DNA from: Lachnospiraceae bacterium
Lineage (GTDB): Bacteria; Bacillota; Clostridia; Lachnospirales; Lachnospiraceae
NCBI GenBank assembly: GCA_009911195.1
Contig: QXWV01000030.1
Span: 1-64,000, forward strand
DNA: 64,000 nucleotides
Direction: 5' to 3'
Position numbers and translations under genes: made by a program. The notes beneath the pieces are model-generated. The model saw only the letters and a program-made list of their open reading frames with translations, did no database searches and was not told where the DNA came from. Shown one piece after another: positions 43,045-53,200 of this stretch. Numbering within the stretch: the first letter of the stretch is position 1; each line of letters starts with the position of its first letter.

Positions 43045-43875
43045 ATGAATGGAAATAAGCTTGCAAAGGAAGATATTTTATATGAGGATGATTCTATTGC
43101 TGTCTGCCGCAAACAGGCGGGAATAGCCACCCAGACGGCCAGATTAGGGGAGCTGGATTTGGAGTCTGCTTTAAAGAATTACTGGAATGCTTCCTATGTG
43201 GCGGTTGTCCACCGCCTGGACCAGCCGGTTGAGGGGGTCTTGGTTTTTGCCAGGACTACGGAATCGGCGGCCAGGTTAAGCAGGCAAAGCGCCGGGCAGG
43301 TTATGAATAAAAAATATTATGCGGTAGTAATGGCAGATGCCTCCATGGAAGTAGGGAAAGAAAATACTTTGGTAGATTATCTGCGGAAACGGGGAAAAGA
43401 AAATATTTCTGAAGTGGTGGATAAGAATACGAAGGATGCAAAACGGGCGGAGCTTGTTTATGAAGTAGTGGCAGTGAAGGAAATATTATTAGAAAACGGG
43501 AATAATATAGGCATTGCCGGAGGGCATGTTACTGCAAATAAGCTATATAATGGAATCCCCAGTGACAAAATGAGGCCAGAAGCTGTGGAAAGGGATGCAG
43601 GATTCCGGAAACAAATCGCTTTGCTTAGAATACAACTGAAGACAGGGCGGCATCATCAGATACGGGTGCAGATGGCTCATGGAGGAATGCCATTGCTGGG
43701 CGATGGCAAATATGGAAGCATGGAGTCTAAGGGTTATAGCCATAGAATGGGTATAAAAAACATTGCGCTGTGTGCTTACGGCCTGGAATTTGTCCATCCC
43801 GTGACAGGGGAAAAAATGAATTTTGAAATAACACCGGAGGGAGAGGCTTTTACATATTTTCCAGTTAATTCCTAA
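43045..43875 (+). CDS. RluA-family pseudouridine synthase
   Basis: A 276-residue RNA pseudouridine synthase. The catalytic Asp is in 'VVHRLDQPVEGVLVFART'; 'KTGRHHQIRVQMAHGGMPLL' and 'GDGKY' are the other family blocks. No S4 domain is seen, so specificity (rRNA or tRNA) is open. The start is uncertain: ATG 43045 is chosen, while GTG at 43015 or 43033 in the same frame is possible. Confidence 0.88.
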   Translation: MNGNKLAKEDILYEDDSIAVCRKQAGIATQTARLGELDLESALKNYWNASYVAVVHRLDQPVEGVLVFARTTESAARLSRQSAGQVMNKKYYAVVMADASMEVGKENTLVDYLRKRGKENISEVVDKNTKDAKRAELVYEVVAVKEILLENGNNIGIAGGHVTANKLYNGIPSDKMRPEAVERDAGFRKQIALLRIQLKTGRHHQIRVQMAHGGMPLLGDGKYGSMESKGYSHRMGIKNIALCAYGLEFVHPVTGEKMNFEITPEGEAFTYFPVNS

Positions 43876-43953
43876 GAACTAGAAAGAAAAACGGCGATAA
43901 TTTCCGCTAAATGACTCATACTAACCTTAAAAAATATAAGGGCGGGATGAGTG

Positions 43954-45039
43954 ATGGAAAAAGAAATGGAAATAAAAGTAAAAGAGTATGCGCTTCTTGG
44001 TGCAGTGATTATCGGAGTGTACATAGGATTCCGTTTTTTGAGTCCGCTGGCCGCTCCCTTTCTTTTTGCCTTTGCCTTTGTGGCATGGCTTCATCCCTGG
44101 CTGGAAAAGGTTCAGAATAAAATCCATATAAAAAAAGGGGTTTTAACTGCCGGGATTTTGCTGCTCTTTTGTGTAACGGCAGGAGTGGGAGCCTGGTGTC
44201 TGGTTATCTTTGCTATTCAAAAGCTCAGTGATTTATTGGGGCAGGTAGATGTATTTGAAGAAAGGTTTTGCATTTTTGTGGGCAACTGCTGTGAGGGGAT
44301 AGAGAAAAAGTTTGGGATGGATGGGGATGGGATAGAACAGTTTATCCTCGAAAGGGTGAATGTTTTTATTGAGAATTTCCAGGTACAGGTAGTGCCCAGA
44401 ATCATGAACGAATCGGTGGGTTATGTAAAGAACTTTGTGGGAGTGGTCAGTTTCCTTGCTATTATGATTATAGCGGCTGTATTATTGGCAAAAGACTATA
44501 CGGAGATGATGAGGAAATTGTATTGTAGGGAGGAAATGAGGTGTGTTATTAACATTGGCAAAAAAATATTCCGCCATATTGGAACTTTTATACGGGCACA
44601 ATTCATTATTCTGCTTATTATCAGCCTGCTTTGCGGAGCTACTCTTTTTCTTGGAGGGTTTGAAGGGGGCATCGCAATTGGCCTTTTTACCGGGTTTATG
44701 GATATGCTCCCCTTTATAGGAACTGGCCTTGTATTAATGCCGCTGGCTTTTTGGCAAATTTTAAACGGATATTATGCAAAAGCAGTAATCTGTGTTATTC
44801 TATATGTAGTATGCGCGCTGACCAGGGAATTTTTAGAGCCAAAACTTATAGGGGAGAGGATGGGGATATTCCCGGTGGCGATTTTGTTTTCCGTATATGC
44901 AGGTGTGAAGCTGTTTGGGGTCTTTGGCATTGTAAAAGGGCCATTGGCGTTGATTACTATTTATGAAGTATATCTTTTTCTGAGAGGGAAAAAGGGGGTC
45001 TGTGGAAAGAATGAAGGAAGAGAAGAAAGCGGAGTTTGA
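43954..45039 (+). CDS. AI-2E family membrane transporter (YtvI-like)
   Basis: A 361-residue polytopic membrane protein with about seven to eight hydrophobic segments. The family blocks are 'GGIAIGLFTGFMDMLPFIGT' and 'LTREFLEPKLIGERMG' near the C terminus. Members export or take up small ions or signals and some resemble the sporulation protein YtvI; the substrate is unknown. ATG 43954 follows GGCGGGATGAG, one codon after an in-frame GTG. The end overlaps the start of the O-antigen-ligase-like gene by about 38 bases. Confidence 0.85.
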   Translation: MEKEMEIKVKEYALLGAVIIGVYIGFRFLSPLAAPFLFAFAFVAWLHPWLEKVQNKIHIKKGVLTAGILLLFCVTAGVGAWCLVIFAIQKLSDLLGQVDVFEERFCIFVGNCCEGIEKKFGMDGDGIEQFILERVNVFIENFQVQVVPRIMNESVGYVKNFVGVVSFLAIMIIAAVLLAKDYTEMMRKLYCREEMRCVINIGKKIFRHIGTFIRAQFIILLIISLLCGATLFLGGFEGGIAIGLFTGFMDMLPFIGTGLVLMPLAFWQILNGYYAKAVICVILYVVCALTREFLEPKLIGERMGIFPVAILFSVYAGVKLFGVFGIVKGPLALITIYEVYLFLRGKKGVCGKNEGREESGV

Positions 45040-46717
45040 AGAAAATGAGGAAAATGCAGAAATAGAGAAAAGCGAAGGGATTGGACAGGAGGAAGAAGAG
45101 GGCAGCTTTGTTATGAAGGAGTTCCTGGAGGAGGCCGTTTCGCTGCTGCTGACAGCTTATTTGTTCATTATTTTCTGCATATATCCTTTTTATGTGAAAA
45201 ATGGATATTCGGATATAGGGAATGAAAAATTTCAGTTTTATAAATATATTACGATGGGAAGCCTGGGGTTGATTGTTCCGCTGGCTCTGCTATGTATTTT
45301 TTTCCGCATCAGGGATTGGAGGAGGGGGAAGGCGTCCGGCTCTGACGGTATGGCATATGCGGCAGGGGGTATTGGAGTTTTTGGAAAATTTCGTTTTACA
45401 TTGACGGACTGGGCAGTTGCTGGTTATGGGATTGCTGTTGTGTTGTCTTATATCTGTTCGGAATTTAAAGAGAAAGGGCTGTGGGGGGAAAAAGGATGGA
45501 ATATGGGGTTGCTGACCCAGTTGGCTTTTGTCCTTTTTTATTTTCTGCTGGCTTTCTTCTGGGAATATGAGGAGAATCTGCTCGCTGCGTTTGTGGCGGC
45601 ATCTTCTGCGGTCTTTTTGCTGGGTGTATTGAACCGTTTTTCGGTTTATCCCATTGATATGCATGGAACGGACAGCGGGTTTATATCTACATTGGGAAAT
45701 ATCAATTGGTATTGCGGCTATTGGGCAGTGCTTTTCCCGCTAAGTTTTGTGCTGTACTGGTGTACGGAAAAGCTATGGCTGCGCCTGGCTGCATTGGCAG
45801 CTACAGCAATAGGGATTGCCACGGGGGTCAGCCAGGGGAGCAATAGCGCGGTGATTGTATTTGCCGGCATATATCTTTGTGTATTCTGCCTTTCCGTTAA
45901 AAAAGTGGAAAGAATGAAGCGCTTTTTAGAGCTGGTGATTTTATTCTGTGCGGTATGCCAGGGGCTGCGGGGATGGAGGATTTTACGGCCGGATGGATTT
46001 AACTTTTATAGCGGTACTTTAAGCGATTGGATAACTATGTCAAAGGTTACTTTATTTGGGCTGATTCCGGCGGTGATTGCTTATTTTCTGCTGTGCATTG
46101 CGGAAAAGCGGAAACGGGTGGATATGAAAAGGCTTAAGGCGCTGAGGCAGATTGCCATATTGGGGGCAGTGGTGGTTGTGGGGGTGTATGTCCTTCTTCT
46201 TATACTGAATTCCAAAGCGGGCGGCATCCGGTTTATGGGGAATTTGTCCGCATTGGTGTTTAACGAACAATGGGGAAATGCCCGCGGGGCGACTTGGGCG
46301 GCCGGAGTGGAGGTTTATAAAAACATGCATGGATGGAATAAGCTATTCGGCGTAGGGCCGGATTGCTTTGCCATGTATTTGTATACTTTACCGGATTTGG
46401 CGGAGCGCATGATGAACCAGTTTAATGGAGCCAGGCTGACCAATGCCCATAACGAATGGCTGACTGTGCTGGTAAATCAGGGAATTTTGGGTATGGTTAG
46501 CTATGGGGGGATTTTTGTCAGCGCATTTATGCGCTATCTTTGTTATGGGGAAAAGGCATCGGGGGAAAGAAAAAGGTATTTGTATGTTTTTGCTATCGGT
46601 GCATTTGTTTATACCATACATAATATGGTGAGCTTCCAGCAGATTTTAAGTACGCCATTTATGTTCCTGATTCTGGGGATGGGGGAAGCGCTGGCGAAGG
46701 AGAAAAATTGTGGTTGA
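45002..46717 (+). CDS. O-antigen ligase/polymerase-like membrane protein
   Basis: A 571-residue protein: an acidic cytoplasmic N terminus (~40 residues), then about 12-13 membrane segments with an outside loop between the late ones. The block 'LTNAHNEWLTVLVNQGILGM' is the Wzy_C/O-antigen ligase signature. In a Gram-positive it would polymerise or attach a surface polysaccharide, possibly glycosylate proteins. GTG 45002 is three bases after a GGGGG run; ATG 45011 is the alternative start. No other polysaccharide genes are nearby, which is odd for this family. Confidence 0.75.
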   Translation: MERMKEEKKAEFEENEENAEIEKSEGIGQEEEEGSFVMKEFLEEAVSLLLTAYLFIIFCIYPFYVKNGYSDIGNEKFQFYKYITMGSLGLIVPLALLCIFFRIRDWRRGKASGSDGMAYAAGGIGVFGKFRFTLTDWAVAGYGIAVVLSYICSEFKEKGLWGEKGWNMGLLTQLAFVLFYFLLAFFWEYEENLLAAFVAASSAVFLLGVLNRFSVYPIDMHGTDSGFISTLGNINWYCGYWAVLFPLSFVLYWCTEKLWLRLAALAATAIGIATGVSQGSNSAVIVFAGIYLCVFCLSVKKVERMKRFLELVILFCAVCQGLRGWRILRPDGFNFYSGTLSDWITMSKVTLFGLIPAVIAYFLLCIAEKRKRVDMKRLKALRQIAILGAVVVVGVYVLLLILNSKAGGIRFMGNLSALVFNEQWGNARGATWAAGVEVYKNMHGWNKLFGVGPDCFAMYLYTLPDLAERMMNQFNGARLTNAHNEWLTVLVNQGILGMVSYGGIFVSAFMRYLCYGEKASGERKRYLYVFAIGAFVYTIHNMVSFQQILSTPFMFLILGMGEALAKEKNCG

Positions 46718-46742
46718 CAAATGGGGATTTTTCTCCTAGAAT
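46714..46742 (+). promoter_or_regulatory. Promoter of the proS T-box leader
   Basis: TTGACA (46714-46719), 17-base spacer, TAGAAT (46737-46742). The -35 box overlaps the stop codon of the preceding gene. Confidence 0.75.
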
Positions 46743-46764
46743 TTAATCAAATTAATATATTTTG

Positions 46765-47070
46765 TGCGAAGAAGAGGATTAGTACGGGCAGATATGTAGC
46801 AGAGAGGAAACCATTTGGTGTGAGGTTTCTTACAGAAGAGTCCGGAACCGGCCTTGGAGCAGCGGGTGAACAGCGGGGAAAACAGGTTTCCGCAGAAATC
46901 CGACGTAGCACCGGCGTTAACGGTAGGAGAAGAGATTGCGGTAACAAGTAAATTCAGTTGGCAGAATATGGCAATGGCTGCCGGAGGGGAATCCGCATTA
47001 ATCAGGGTGGTAACGCCGGATGTCCGGTCCCTTTTATGGGATTGGGTATCCGGCGTTTGAGTTTGTGCCA
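46765..47070 (+). promoter_or_regulatory. T-box riboswitch, probably proline-specific
   Basis: The leader shows the stem I parts (AGTA at 46781-46784, AGAGAG at 46801, TTGGTGTGAG) and a specifier candidate GAA-CCG-G with CCG, a proline codon, at 46848-46850. The conserved T-box AGGGTGGTAACG starts at 47004. A terminator stem CGCCGGAT (47014-47021) / ATCCGGCG (47048-47055) with a short T-rich tail competes with the antiterminator. Uncharged tRNA-Pro should switch on proS. The stretch 46718-47125 has no other gene. Confidence 0.88.
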
Positions 47071-47125
47071 GCGCCATGCGCATAAACTCTGTGATAAGAA
47101 AAAAGGGCGCAGAAATGAGGAGAAA

Positions 47126-48556
47126 ATGGCGGAAAAGAAATTGGTGGAAGCAATCACATCCATGGACGAGGATTTTGCACAGTGGTATACGGATGTGGTG
47201 AAGAAGGCGGAGTTGGTTGATTATTCCAACGTGAAGGGATGCATGGTCATTAAACCGGCAGGATATGCGATTTGGGAATTGATTCAAAGGCAGTTGGATG
47301 ATATGTTTAAGGCTACGGGCGTGGAAAATGTGTACATGCCGATGTTTATCCCGGAAAGCCTGTTGGAGAAGGAGAAAGACCATGTGGAAGGTTTTGCCCC
47401 TGAGGTGGCCTGGGTGACCCATGGGGGATTAAATCCGCTGCAGGAGAGGATGTGTGTACGGCCTACCTCGGAAACATTGTTCTGTGATTTTTATAAAGGG
47501 GATATTCAGTCTTATAGGGATTTGCCCCGGGTTTATAACCAGTGGTGCAGCGTAGTGAGATGGGAGAAGGAGACCAGGCCGTTCCTCCGTTCCAGGGAAT
47601 TTTTATGGCAGGAAGGCCATACGGCGCATGCCAATGCGGAGGAAGCCCAGGAGAGGACGGAGCAGATGTTGGATGTGTATGCGGATTTCTGCGAGCAGGT
47701 TTTGGCGATTCCGGTGGTAAAAGGGCGAAAGACAGATAAAGAGAAATTCGCCGGGGCGGAGGCGACCTATACTATTGAAGCGCTGATGCATGACGGCAAG
47801 GCTCTTCAGTCGGGAACCAGCCATAATTTTGGCGATGGCTTTGCAAAAGCATTTGGCATTCAGTTTACGGACAGGGATAATAAGCTAAAATATGTGCATC
47901 AGACTTCCTGGGGAATGTCCACGCGTATTATCGGTGCGATTATTATGGTGCATGGGGATAATTCCGGGCTGGTGCTGCCGCCTAAAGTAGCCTCTACCCA
48001 GGTAATGATTATCCCGATTCAGCAGAAGAAAGAGGGCGTGCTGGACAAAGCTTTTGAACTGAAAGACAGATTAGGCGGATTCCGTGTAAAAGTGGATGAT
48101 TCGGATAAAAGTCCAGGATGGAAATTCTCCGAGCAGGAGATGAGGGGAATTCCTATCCGTGTGGAAATCGGGCCGAAGGATATCGAGGCCAATAAATGCG
48201 TCATCTGCCGCCGGGATAACGGACAGAAAGTGGAAGTTATGCTGGATGAACTGGAGAAGGCCGTGGGAGAGATTCTGGAGGACATCCAAATAAGTATGTA
48301 CCAGAAGGCAAAAGCCCATCTGGAGTCCCATACCTATGAGGCAAAAACAAAGGACGAATTTGTGAAGCATTTTGCAGAGAAGTCAGGATTCGTGAAAGCG
48401 ATGTGGTGCGGCGAACGGGAATGCGAAGAAAAAATCAAAGAAGACATGAGCGTAACAAGCCGCTGTATGCCTTATGAGCAGGAATGCCTGTCTGATGCAT
48501 GTGTTTACTGCGGGAAGCCGGCGAAGAAGATGGTATATTGGGGCAGGGCATATTAA
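47126..48556 (+). CDS. proS: Prolyl-tRNA synthetase (archaeal/eukaryotic-type)
   Basis: A 476-residue class II synthetase charging tRNA-Pro. Motif 2 region is '[20 protein letters not shown]', motif 3 is in '[20 protein letters not shown]', and the anticodon-binding domain follows. There is no bacterial INS editing domain, and the C-terminal extension with cysteines (CGERECEEK, '[13 protein letters not shown]', WGRAY) marks the short archaeal/eukaryotic class found in many Clostridia. ATG 47126 directly follows GCGCAGAAATGAGG; a longer frame from 46958 runs through the T-box and is not real. Confidence 0.95.
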   Translation: MAEKKLVEAITSMDEDFAQWYTDVVKKAELVDYSNVKGCMVIKPAGYAIWELIQRQLDDMFKATGVENVYMPMFIPESLLEKEKDHVEGFAPEVAWVTHGGLNPLQERMCVRPTSETLFCDFYKGDIQSYRDLPRVYNQWCSVVRWEKETRPFLRSREFLWQEGHTAHANAEEAQERTEQMLDVYADFCEQVLAIPVVKGRKTDKEKFAGAEATYTIEALMHDGKALQSGTSHNFGDGFAKAFGIQFTDRDNKLKYVHQTSWGMSTRIIGAIIMVHGDNSGLVLPPKVASTQVMIIPIQQKKEGVLDKAFELKDRLGGFRVKVDDSDKSPGWKFSEQEMRGIPIRVEIGPKDIEANKCVICRRDNGQKVEVMLDELEKAVGEILEDIQISMYQKAKAHLESHTYEAKTKDEFVKHFAEKSGFVKAMWCGERECEEKIKEDMSVTSRCMPYEQECLSDACVYCGKPAKKMVYWGRAY

Positions 48557-48602
48557 AGACGGCAAGCCTGTAGTGACGCCATGGCATGAATGATTCAAAT
48601 AT

Positions 48603-48655
48603 AAATACGCACCCGGCGGCGGTTCGAAATTGCCTGCCGGGTGCGTATTTGAAGT
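48603..48655 (+). terminator. Terminator after proS
   Basis: A 15-bp perfect stem AAATACGCACCCGGC (48603-48617) with GCCGGGTGCGTATTT (48636-48650). The T tract is short but the A/T flanks allow use from either side. Confidence 0.8.
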
Positions 48656-48700
48656 TTTCGGAGCATTATGCCACAAATTATGGGAGAATATTAGAATTAA

Positions 48701-48859
48701 CTACATCTTTGCAAATACATCTTTTCCAAGCCCGCACACAGGGCATACCCAGTCATCAGGAATATCCTCAAAGGGGGTACCGGGCGCTATGCCGCCATCC
48801 GGGTCACCCAATTCCGGGTCATAAATATACCCGCAAGGACCACACATATATTTCTCCAT
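48701..48859 (-). CDS. Rubredoxin (second copy)
   Basis: A 52-residue rubredoxin starting [18 protein letters not shown] with iron ligands CGPC and CPVC ('[15 protein letters not shown]'). It is on the same strand as, and 117 bp downstream of, the FprA flavoprotein gene, for which rubredoxin is the usual electron donor. Its leader has a GTGCAGAAATGAGG box (48879-48866, minus strand) that supplies the ribosome site, preceded by an inverted copy of its first ten bases. Confidence 0.93.
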   Translation of the reverse strand: MEKYMCGPCGYIYDPELGDPDGGIAPGTPFEDIPDDWVCPVCGLGKDVFAKM

Positions 48860-48927
48860 AATCTACCTCATTTCTGCACGGCTTTTGACATAATGGAGTT
48901 TGTGGATGCCGTGCAGACACAAACCCT

Positions 48928-48954
48928 GGATTGAAAAATTTAAATTTTCAATCC
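48928..48954 (-). terminator. Palindromic terminator after fprA
   Basis: A 27-base near-perfect palindrome with arms GGATTGAAAA and TTTTCAATCC, 22 bases past the FprA stop. Confidence 0.65.
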
Positions 48955-48976
48955 GTTATTTCCTTTCCCAGCATTG

Positions 48977-50155
48977 CTATTTCGTCTGCTCTATCATATT
49001 CTTTACATTTTCATAGATTTCATTCAGATGTTCCTCGGAAGGGATATAATTAATTCGTATTTTGTCCATGGCGATGTGGAATCCGCTGGCTTCCAGTTCC
49101 TTTTCTACCAATTCTATGCTCTGCCCGCTCCAGCCGTAAGAGCCGAAGGCAAAAGCTTCCCGGTTGCTTTTCGGGGAAAGCCCTTTCAGATAGCAAAGGA
49201 AGGAGGACACGGAAGGCATCATTTGGTTGTTCAAGGTAGGGGAGCCTACTGCAATATATTTGCTGGTTAAGACATCCGGTACTATGTTGGAAATATGGTT
49301 GGCCTTTAAATCATAGATTCTGGCTGGAACACCACTGTCCGCAAAAGCTTCGCATATAGTTTTGGCTATCATTTCTGTGGAATGCCACATGCTGTCATAA
49401 ACAATCATGGCGCTCGTTTCCGGATTGTTGGCACTCCATGTGCTATAGACTTTTAAGATATCTTCGATATGGCTTCGCCAGATAAGGCCGTGGCTGGGGG
49501 CTATCATCTCAATATCCAGGCTGCTTATAGTATTCCATACATTCTGTATCTGCCTGCCGAAACACATAAGGATATTCCCATAATATTTCTTTGCCTCAGA
49601 CAAAAGAAGGGGGAGGTCCACTTCATCATCGAAATGCTCTGTGGAAGCATAGTGCTGCCCGAAGGCATCGTTGGAGAAAAGGATTTTCTCTTCCGGGCAA
49701 TAAGTAACCATGTTATCCGGCCAATGAAGCATAGGGGTGGAAACAAAGGTTAGGGTTCGTTTGCCGATGGAAAGGGAATCGCCTGTTTTTACAGGAAGAT
49801 ATCCCCTGTCTCCGTAATGGGCGGCAAGCCCCTTTGCGCCGGACGGGGTGCTGGTATAAACGGCAGCGTTGGGGCAATGCTCCAGAATGGCGGGCAGGGC
49901 ACCGGAATGGTCCATTTCCACATGATTGGATATGATAATGTCGATTTTTTCCGGTGGGATGATATCGCTGATGCGGGAGAGCATTTCTTCCGCAAAAGGA
50001 GCTTTTACAGTATCAATTAATGTTACTTTTTCGTCCACAATCAAATAAGCACCATAGGAGGTTCCTTCTTCTGTGCTGTAACCATGAAAATTGCGGATAT
50101 TCCAATCTACTGCTCCTACCCAATAAATGCCGTCTTTTATTTTTGTCGCTTTCAT
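48977..50155 (-). CDS. fprA: A-type flavoprotein (FprA/flavo-diiron, O2/NO reductase)
   Basis: A 392-residue flavo-diiron protein: N-terminal metallo-beta-lactamase-like domain with the di-iron ligands in 'SNHVEMDHSGALP' (HxExD) and 'TPMLHWPDNMVTY', and a C-terminal flavodoxin domain binding FMN ('IVYDSMWHSTEMIAKTICEA', 'GSYGWSGQSIEL'). It reduces O2 to water or NO to N2O using electrons from rubredoxin, whose gene follows. ATG 50155 is preceded by a variant box, GCACAGAAACGGAGT. Confidence 0.93.
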   Translation of the reverse strand: MKATKIKDGIYWVGAVDWNIRNFHGYSTEEGTSYGAYLIVDEKVTLIDTVKAPFAEEMLSRISDIIPPEKIDIIISNHVEMDHSGALPAILEHCPNAAVYTSTPSGAKGLAAHYGDRGYLPVKTGDSLSIGKRTLTFVSTPMLHWPDNMVTYCPEEKILFSNDAFGQHYASTEHFDDEVDLPLLLSEAKKYYGNILMCFGRQIQNVWNTISSLDIEMIAPSHGLIWRSHIEDILKVYSTWSANNPETSAMIVYDSMWHSTEMIAKTICEAFADSGVPARIYDLKANHISNIVPDVLTSKYIAVGSPTLNNQMMPSVSSFLCYLKGLSPKSNREAFAFGSYGWSGQSIELVEKELEASGFHIAMDKIRINYIPSEEHLNEIYENVKNMIEQTK

Positions 50156-50227
50156 AATATACTCCGTTTCTGTGCTGCATTATGCGTATTAGGTAATTGC
50201 CATGTACCGGGCAGCACGCAGGCACAC

Positions 50228-50257
50228 ATTATATAGTGCATTTCTTTTGGGTTGCAA
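50228..50257 (-). promoter_or_regulatory. Promoter of fprA
   Basis: Minus strand TTGCAA (50257-50252), 18-base spacer, TATAAT (50233-50228), about 65 bases before the start. Confidence 0.6.
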
Positions 50258-50289
50258 AAAATGATGCACCAATACCTTATATTTCCATA

Positions 50290-53200
50290 TTATAGCAGAC
50301 TGGCATCGTATAGGTCGATAAGTTTTTTCAAATATTGATATCTTTCTTTGGCGTGTGAAGCAGATTCGGCAAATAATTTTTCTGCCATATCGGGATGCAT
50401 CCGCTTTAATAGCTGATAACGGTTTTCACCGGATAAAAATTCCTCATAATCCATAGTGGGCTGCTTGCTGTCTAAAATAAAAGGGTTTTTGCCTTGCTCC
50501 TTCAGGGACGGATGAAAGCGGAAAAGATGCCAGTAACCGGTTTCTACCGCTTTTGCCTCCTCATGTTGGGAGCTTCCCATGCCGGAGCGTATGCCGTGGC
50601 TGATGCAGGGGGCATAGGCGATAATAAGGGAGGGGCCGGGGTAGGCTTCCGCTTCGGCAATGGCTTTGATGGCCTGATTGTAATCAGCACCCATGGCAAT
50701 CTGAGCCACATAAATATAGCCGTAAGTGATAGCCATGGCGGCCAGCTCTTTCTTTTTCCGGATTTTACCGCCAGAAGCGAACTTGGCGGTGGAGCCGGTG
50801 GGAGTGGCCTTGGAAGCCTGGCCGCCAGTGTTGGAGTAGACTTCCGTATCGAAAACAAGCACGTTGATATCTTCCCCGCTGGCCAACACATGGTCCAAGC
50901 CGCCGAATCCGATATCATAGGCCCACCCGTCTCCTCCGAAAATCCATTGGGATTTTTTGGAGAGAAAGTCTTTGCCGTCCAGCAGTTCATGGCATAATTG
51001 GGTGGCAGGGGACGGCTGGATGTCCGTTGCAGAAAGATAAATTTCCAGCGCAGATATCAGGGCATTAGTATCAGCCGTATTCTGGCTGCCATCGGAAAAG
51101 GTGAGAAGCCACTGGCTAAGGGCCTGGCATAAATGTCCACTGTCATGATGTGTAGCGTCCAACAACGGTAGCAGCGATTGGGCGCGGCCTCTCAGGCGGC
51201 TGCGGAGGGCATTTTGGGCTAATGCCATGCCATAGCCGAATTCTGCGGCATCCTCGAAAAGGGAATTGGCCCAGGCCGGACCCTGCCCCAGGGCATTGGC
51301 AGTATAGGCGGTGGAAGGGGAAGAATTAGCCCAGATGGACGAACAGCCGGTGGCATTGGCGATATACATCCGTTCCCCGAATAGCCGGGTAATCAGGATG
51401 GCATAAGGAGTTTCCCCACATCCGGCACAAGCCCCGTGGAATTCCAGCATCGGCTGGCTAAATTGGCTGCCTTTTACCGTAGTTTTGCTGAATTTCTCCA
51501 TCACTTCTGCTTTGGCGGGCAGAGATTTTCCATAGTCGAAATATTGCTGACGCTCTTCATGCTCCTTCACCGGGCACATGGAAAGGGCTTTTCCCCCGTT
51601 TTTGCCAGGGCAGACCCCGGCGCAGGAGCCGCATCCGGTACAGTCCACTTCGGAAACGGCAATGGAAAAAGTATAACCGGGCATTCCGGCCATAGGAAGG
51701 GTTTTCATGCCTTCCGGGGCATTGGCCCTCTCCTCCTCGTCCATAGCGACAGGGCGGATGACAGCGTGAGGGCATACGAAGGAACAGCGGCAGCATTGAA
51801 TACAGTTTTCCGGCTTCCATAGGGGGATTTCCGTAGCGGCGTTGCGCCTTTCGTGGGCAGTGCTGCCGGAAGGGAAAGAGCCATCGGCATAGGGAAGGAA
51901 AGCAGATACGGGCAGGGAATTGCCTTGCTGCAAAGCGATGGGCTTTTGCAGGTTTTCCACATAGGCCAGAACCTCTGGCCGGTCGGGCAGAAGCTTGGTA
52001 TCCAAAGGTTGGCTGGCCGCATGTTCCCATTGGGCACGGATAGGGATTTCCAATACGCCTTCGAGACCCCTGTCAATGGCCTCATAGTTCATCTGAATTA
52101 TTTTTTCCCCCTTTTTCCGATAGCTTACGGCCGCCGCTTCTTTCATAAGCTTTCTGGCTTCTTCCATAGGGATAATGTTGGCCAAACGGAAAAAGGCGGC
52201 CTGTAAAATAGTGCTTATTTTGTTGTTGAGGCCGATTTCCTTCCCAATGCGGAGCGCATCGATGACATACAGCTTAATGTGGTGTTTGGCGATATATTGT
52301 TTGACCTGGCCGGGGAGGTAGTTCTCCAGTTCTTCTTCCTTATAATAACAATTGAGCAGAAAAGTGCCGCCGTCTTTGACTTCCTGCACCATATTGTATT
52401 TATGGAGATAGGCGGGGTTATGGCATGCAACGAAGTCCGCTTTACTGATTAAATAAGCGGAGCGGATGGGCGTGTCGCCAAAACGGAGATGGGAAACCGT
52501 AAGCCCCCGGGATTTTTTGGAATCATAGTCGAAATAAGCCTGCACATATTTATTTGTATGGTTTCCAATAATTTTAATAGAACTTTTGTTTGCACTGACA
52601 GTACCGTCACCGCCTAATCCCCAGAATTTACAACAAATAGTTGTTGACGGAGCAGGGTATATGGAATCTGATGTATCCAGGGAAAGATGTGTCACATCGT
52701 CCGTAATGCCGATGGTGAAGAACCTTTTGGACATGGAGAGGCTGTTTTTATATACAGCATAAATCTGGCTGGGGTCGGTATCCTTTGAACTAATTCCATA
52801 CCGGCCGGAAAAAACAGGAACTTGTCCAAATCTGGTATCCTTTAAGGCGGCAATGACATCCAGATAAAGGGGCTCCCCGATAGCCCCCGGCTCTTTGGTC
52901 CGGTCTAAAACGGTAATCCGGGATACGGAATCAGGAATGAGGGATAACAAATGGGAGGGGCTGAAAGGACGGTAAAGATGTACTTCAATCAGCCCGGCTT
53001 TTATACCGTTTTCATTTTGTAAAAGATAGTCGATGGTTTCCTTGATGGTTTCGCATACGGAACCCATGGCGATAATAATATGTTGGGCATCTTGGGCACC
53101 ATAATAATTGAAGAGGCCGTAATTTGTTCCTATTTTTTCGTTGATTTGCCCCATGTATGATTCTACCAGGGAAGGAAGGGCGTTATAATATCCGTTGGAA

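Noticed and set aside
46958-47125. Extended N-terminus for proS
   Set aside because: The extra residues run through the T-box antiterminator and have no family similarity; ATG 47126 has a good ribosome site.
46738-47422. Minus-strand 228-residue frame across the proS leader
   Set aside because: Antisense of the T-box and of proS; composition and lack of motifs mark it as a shadow.
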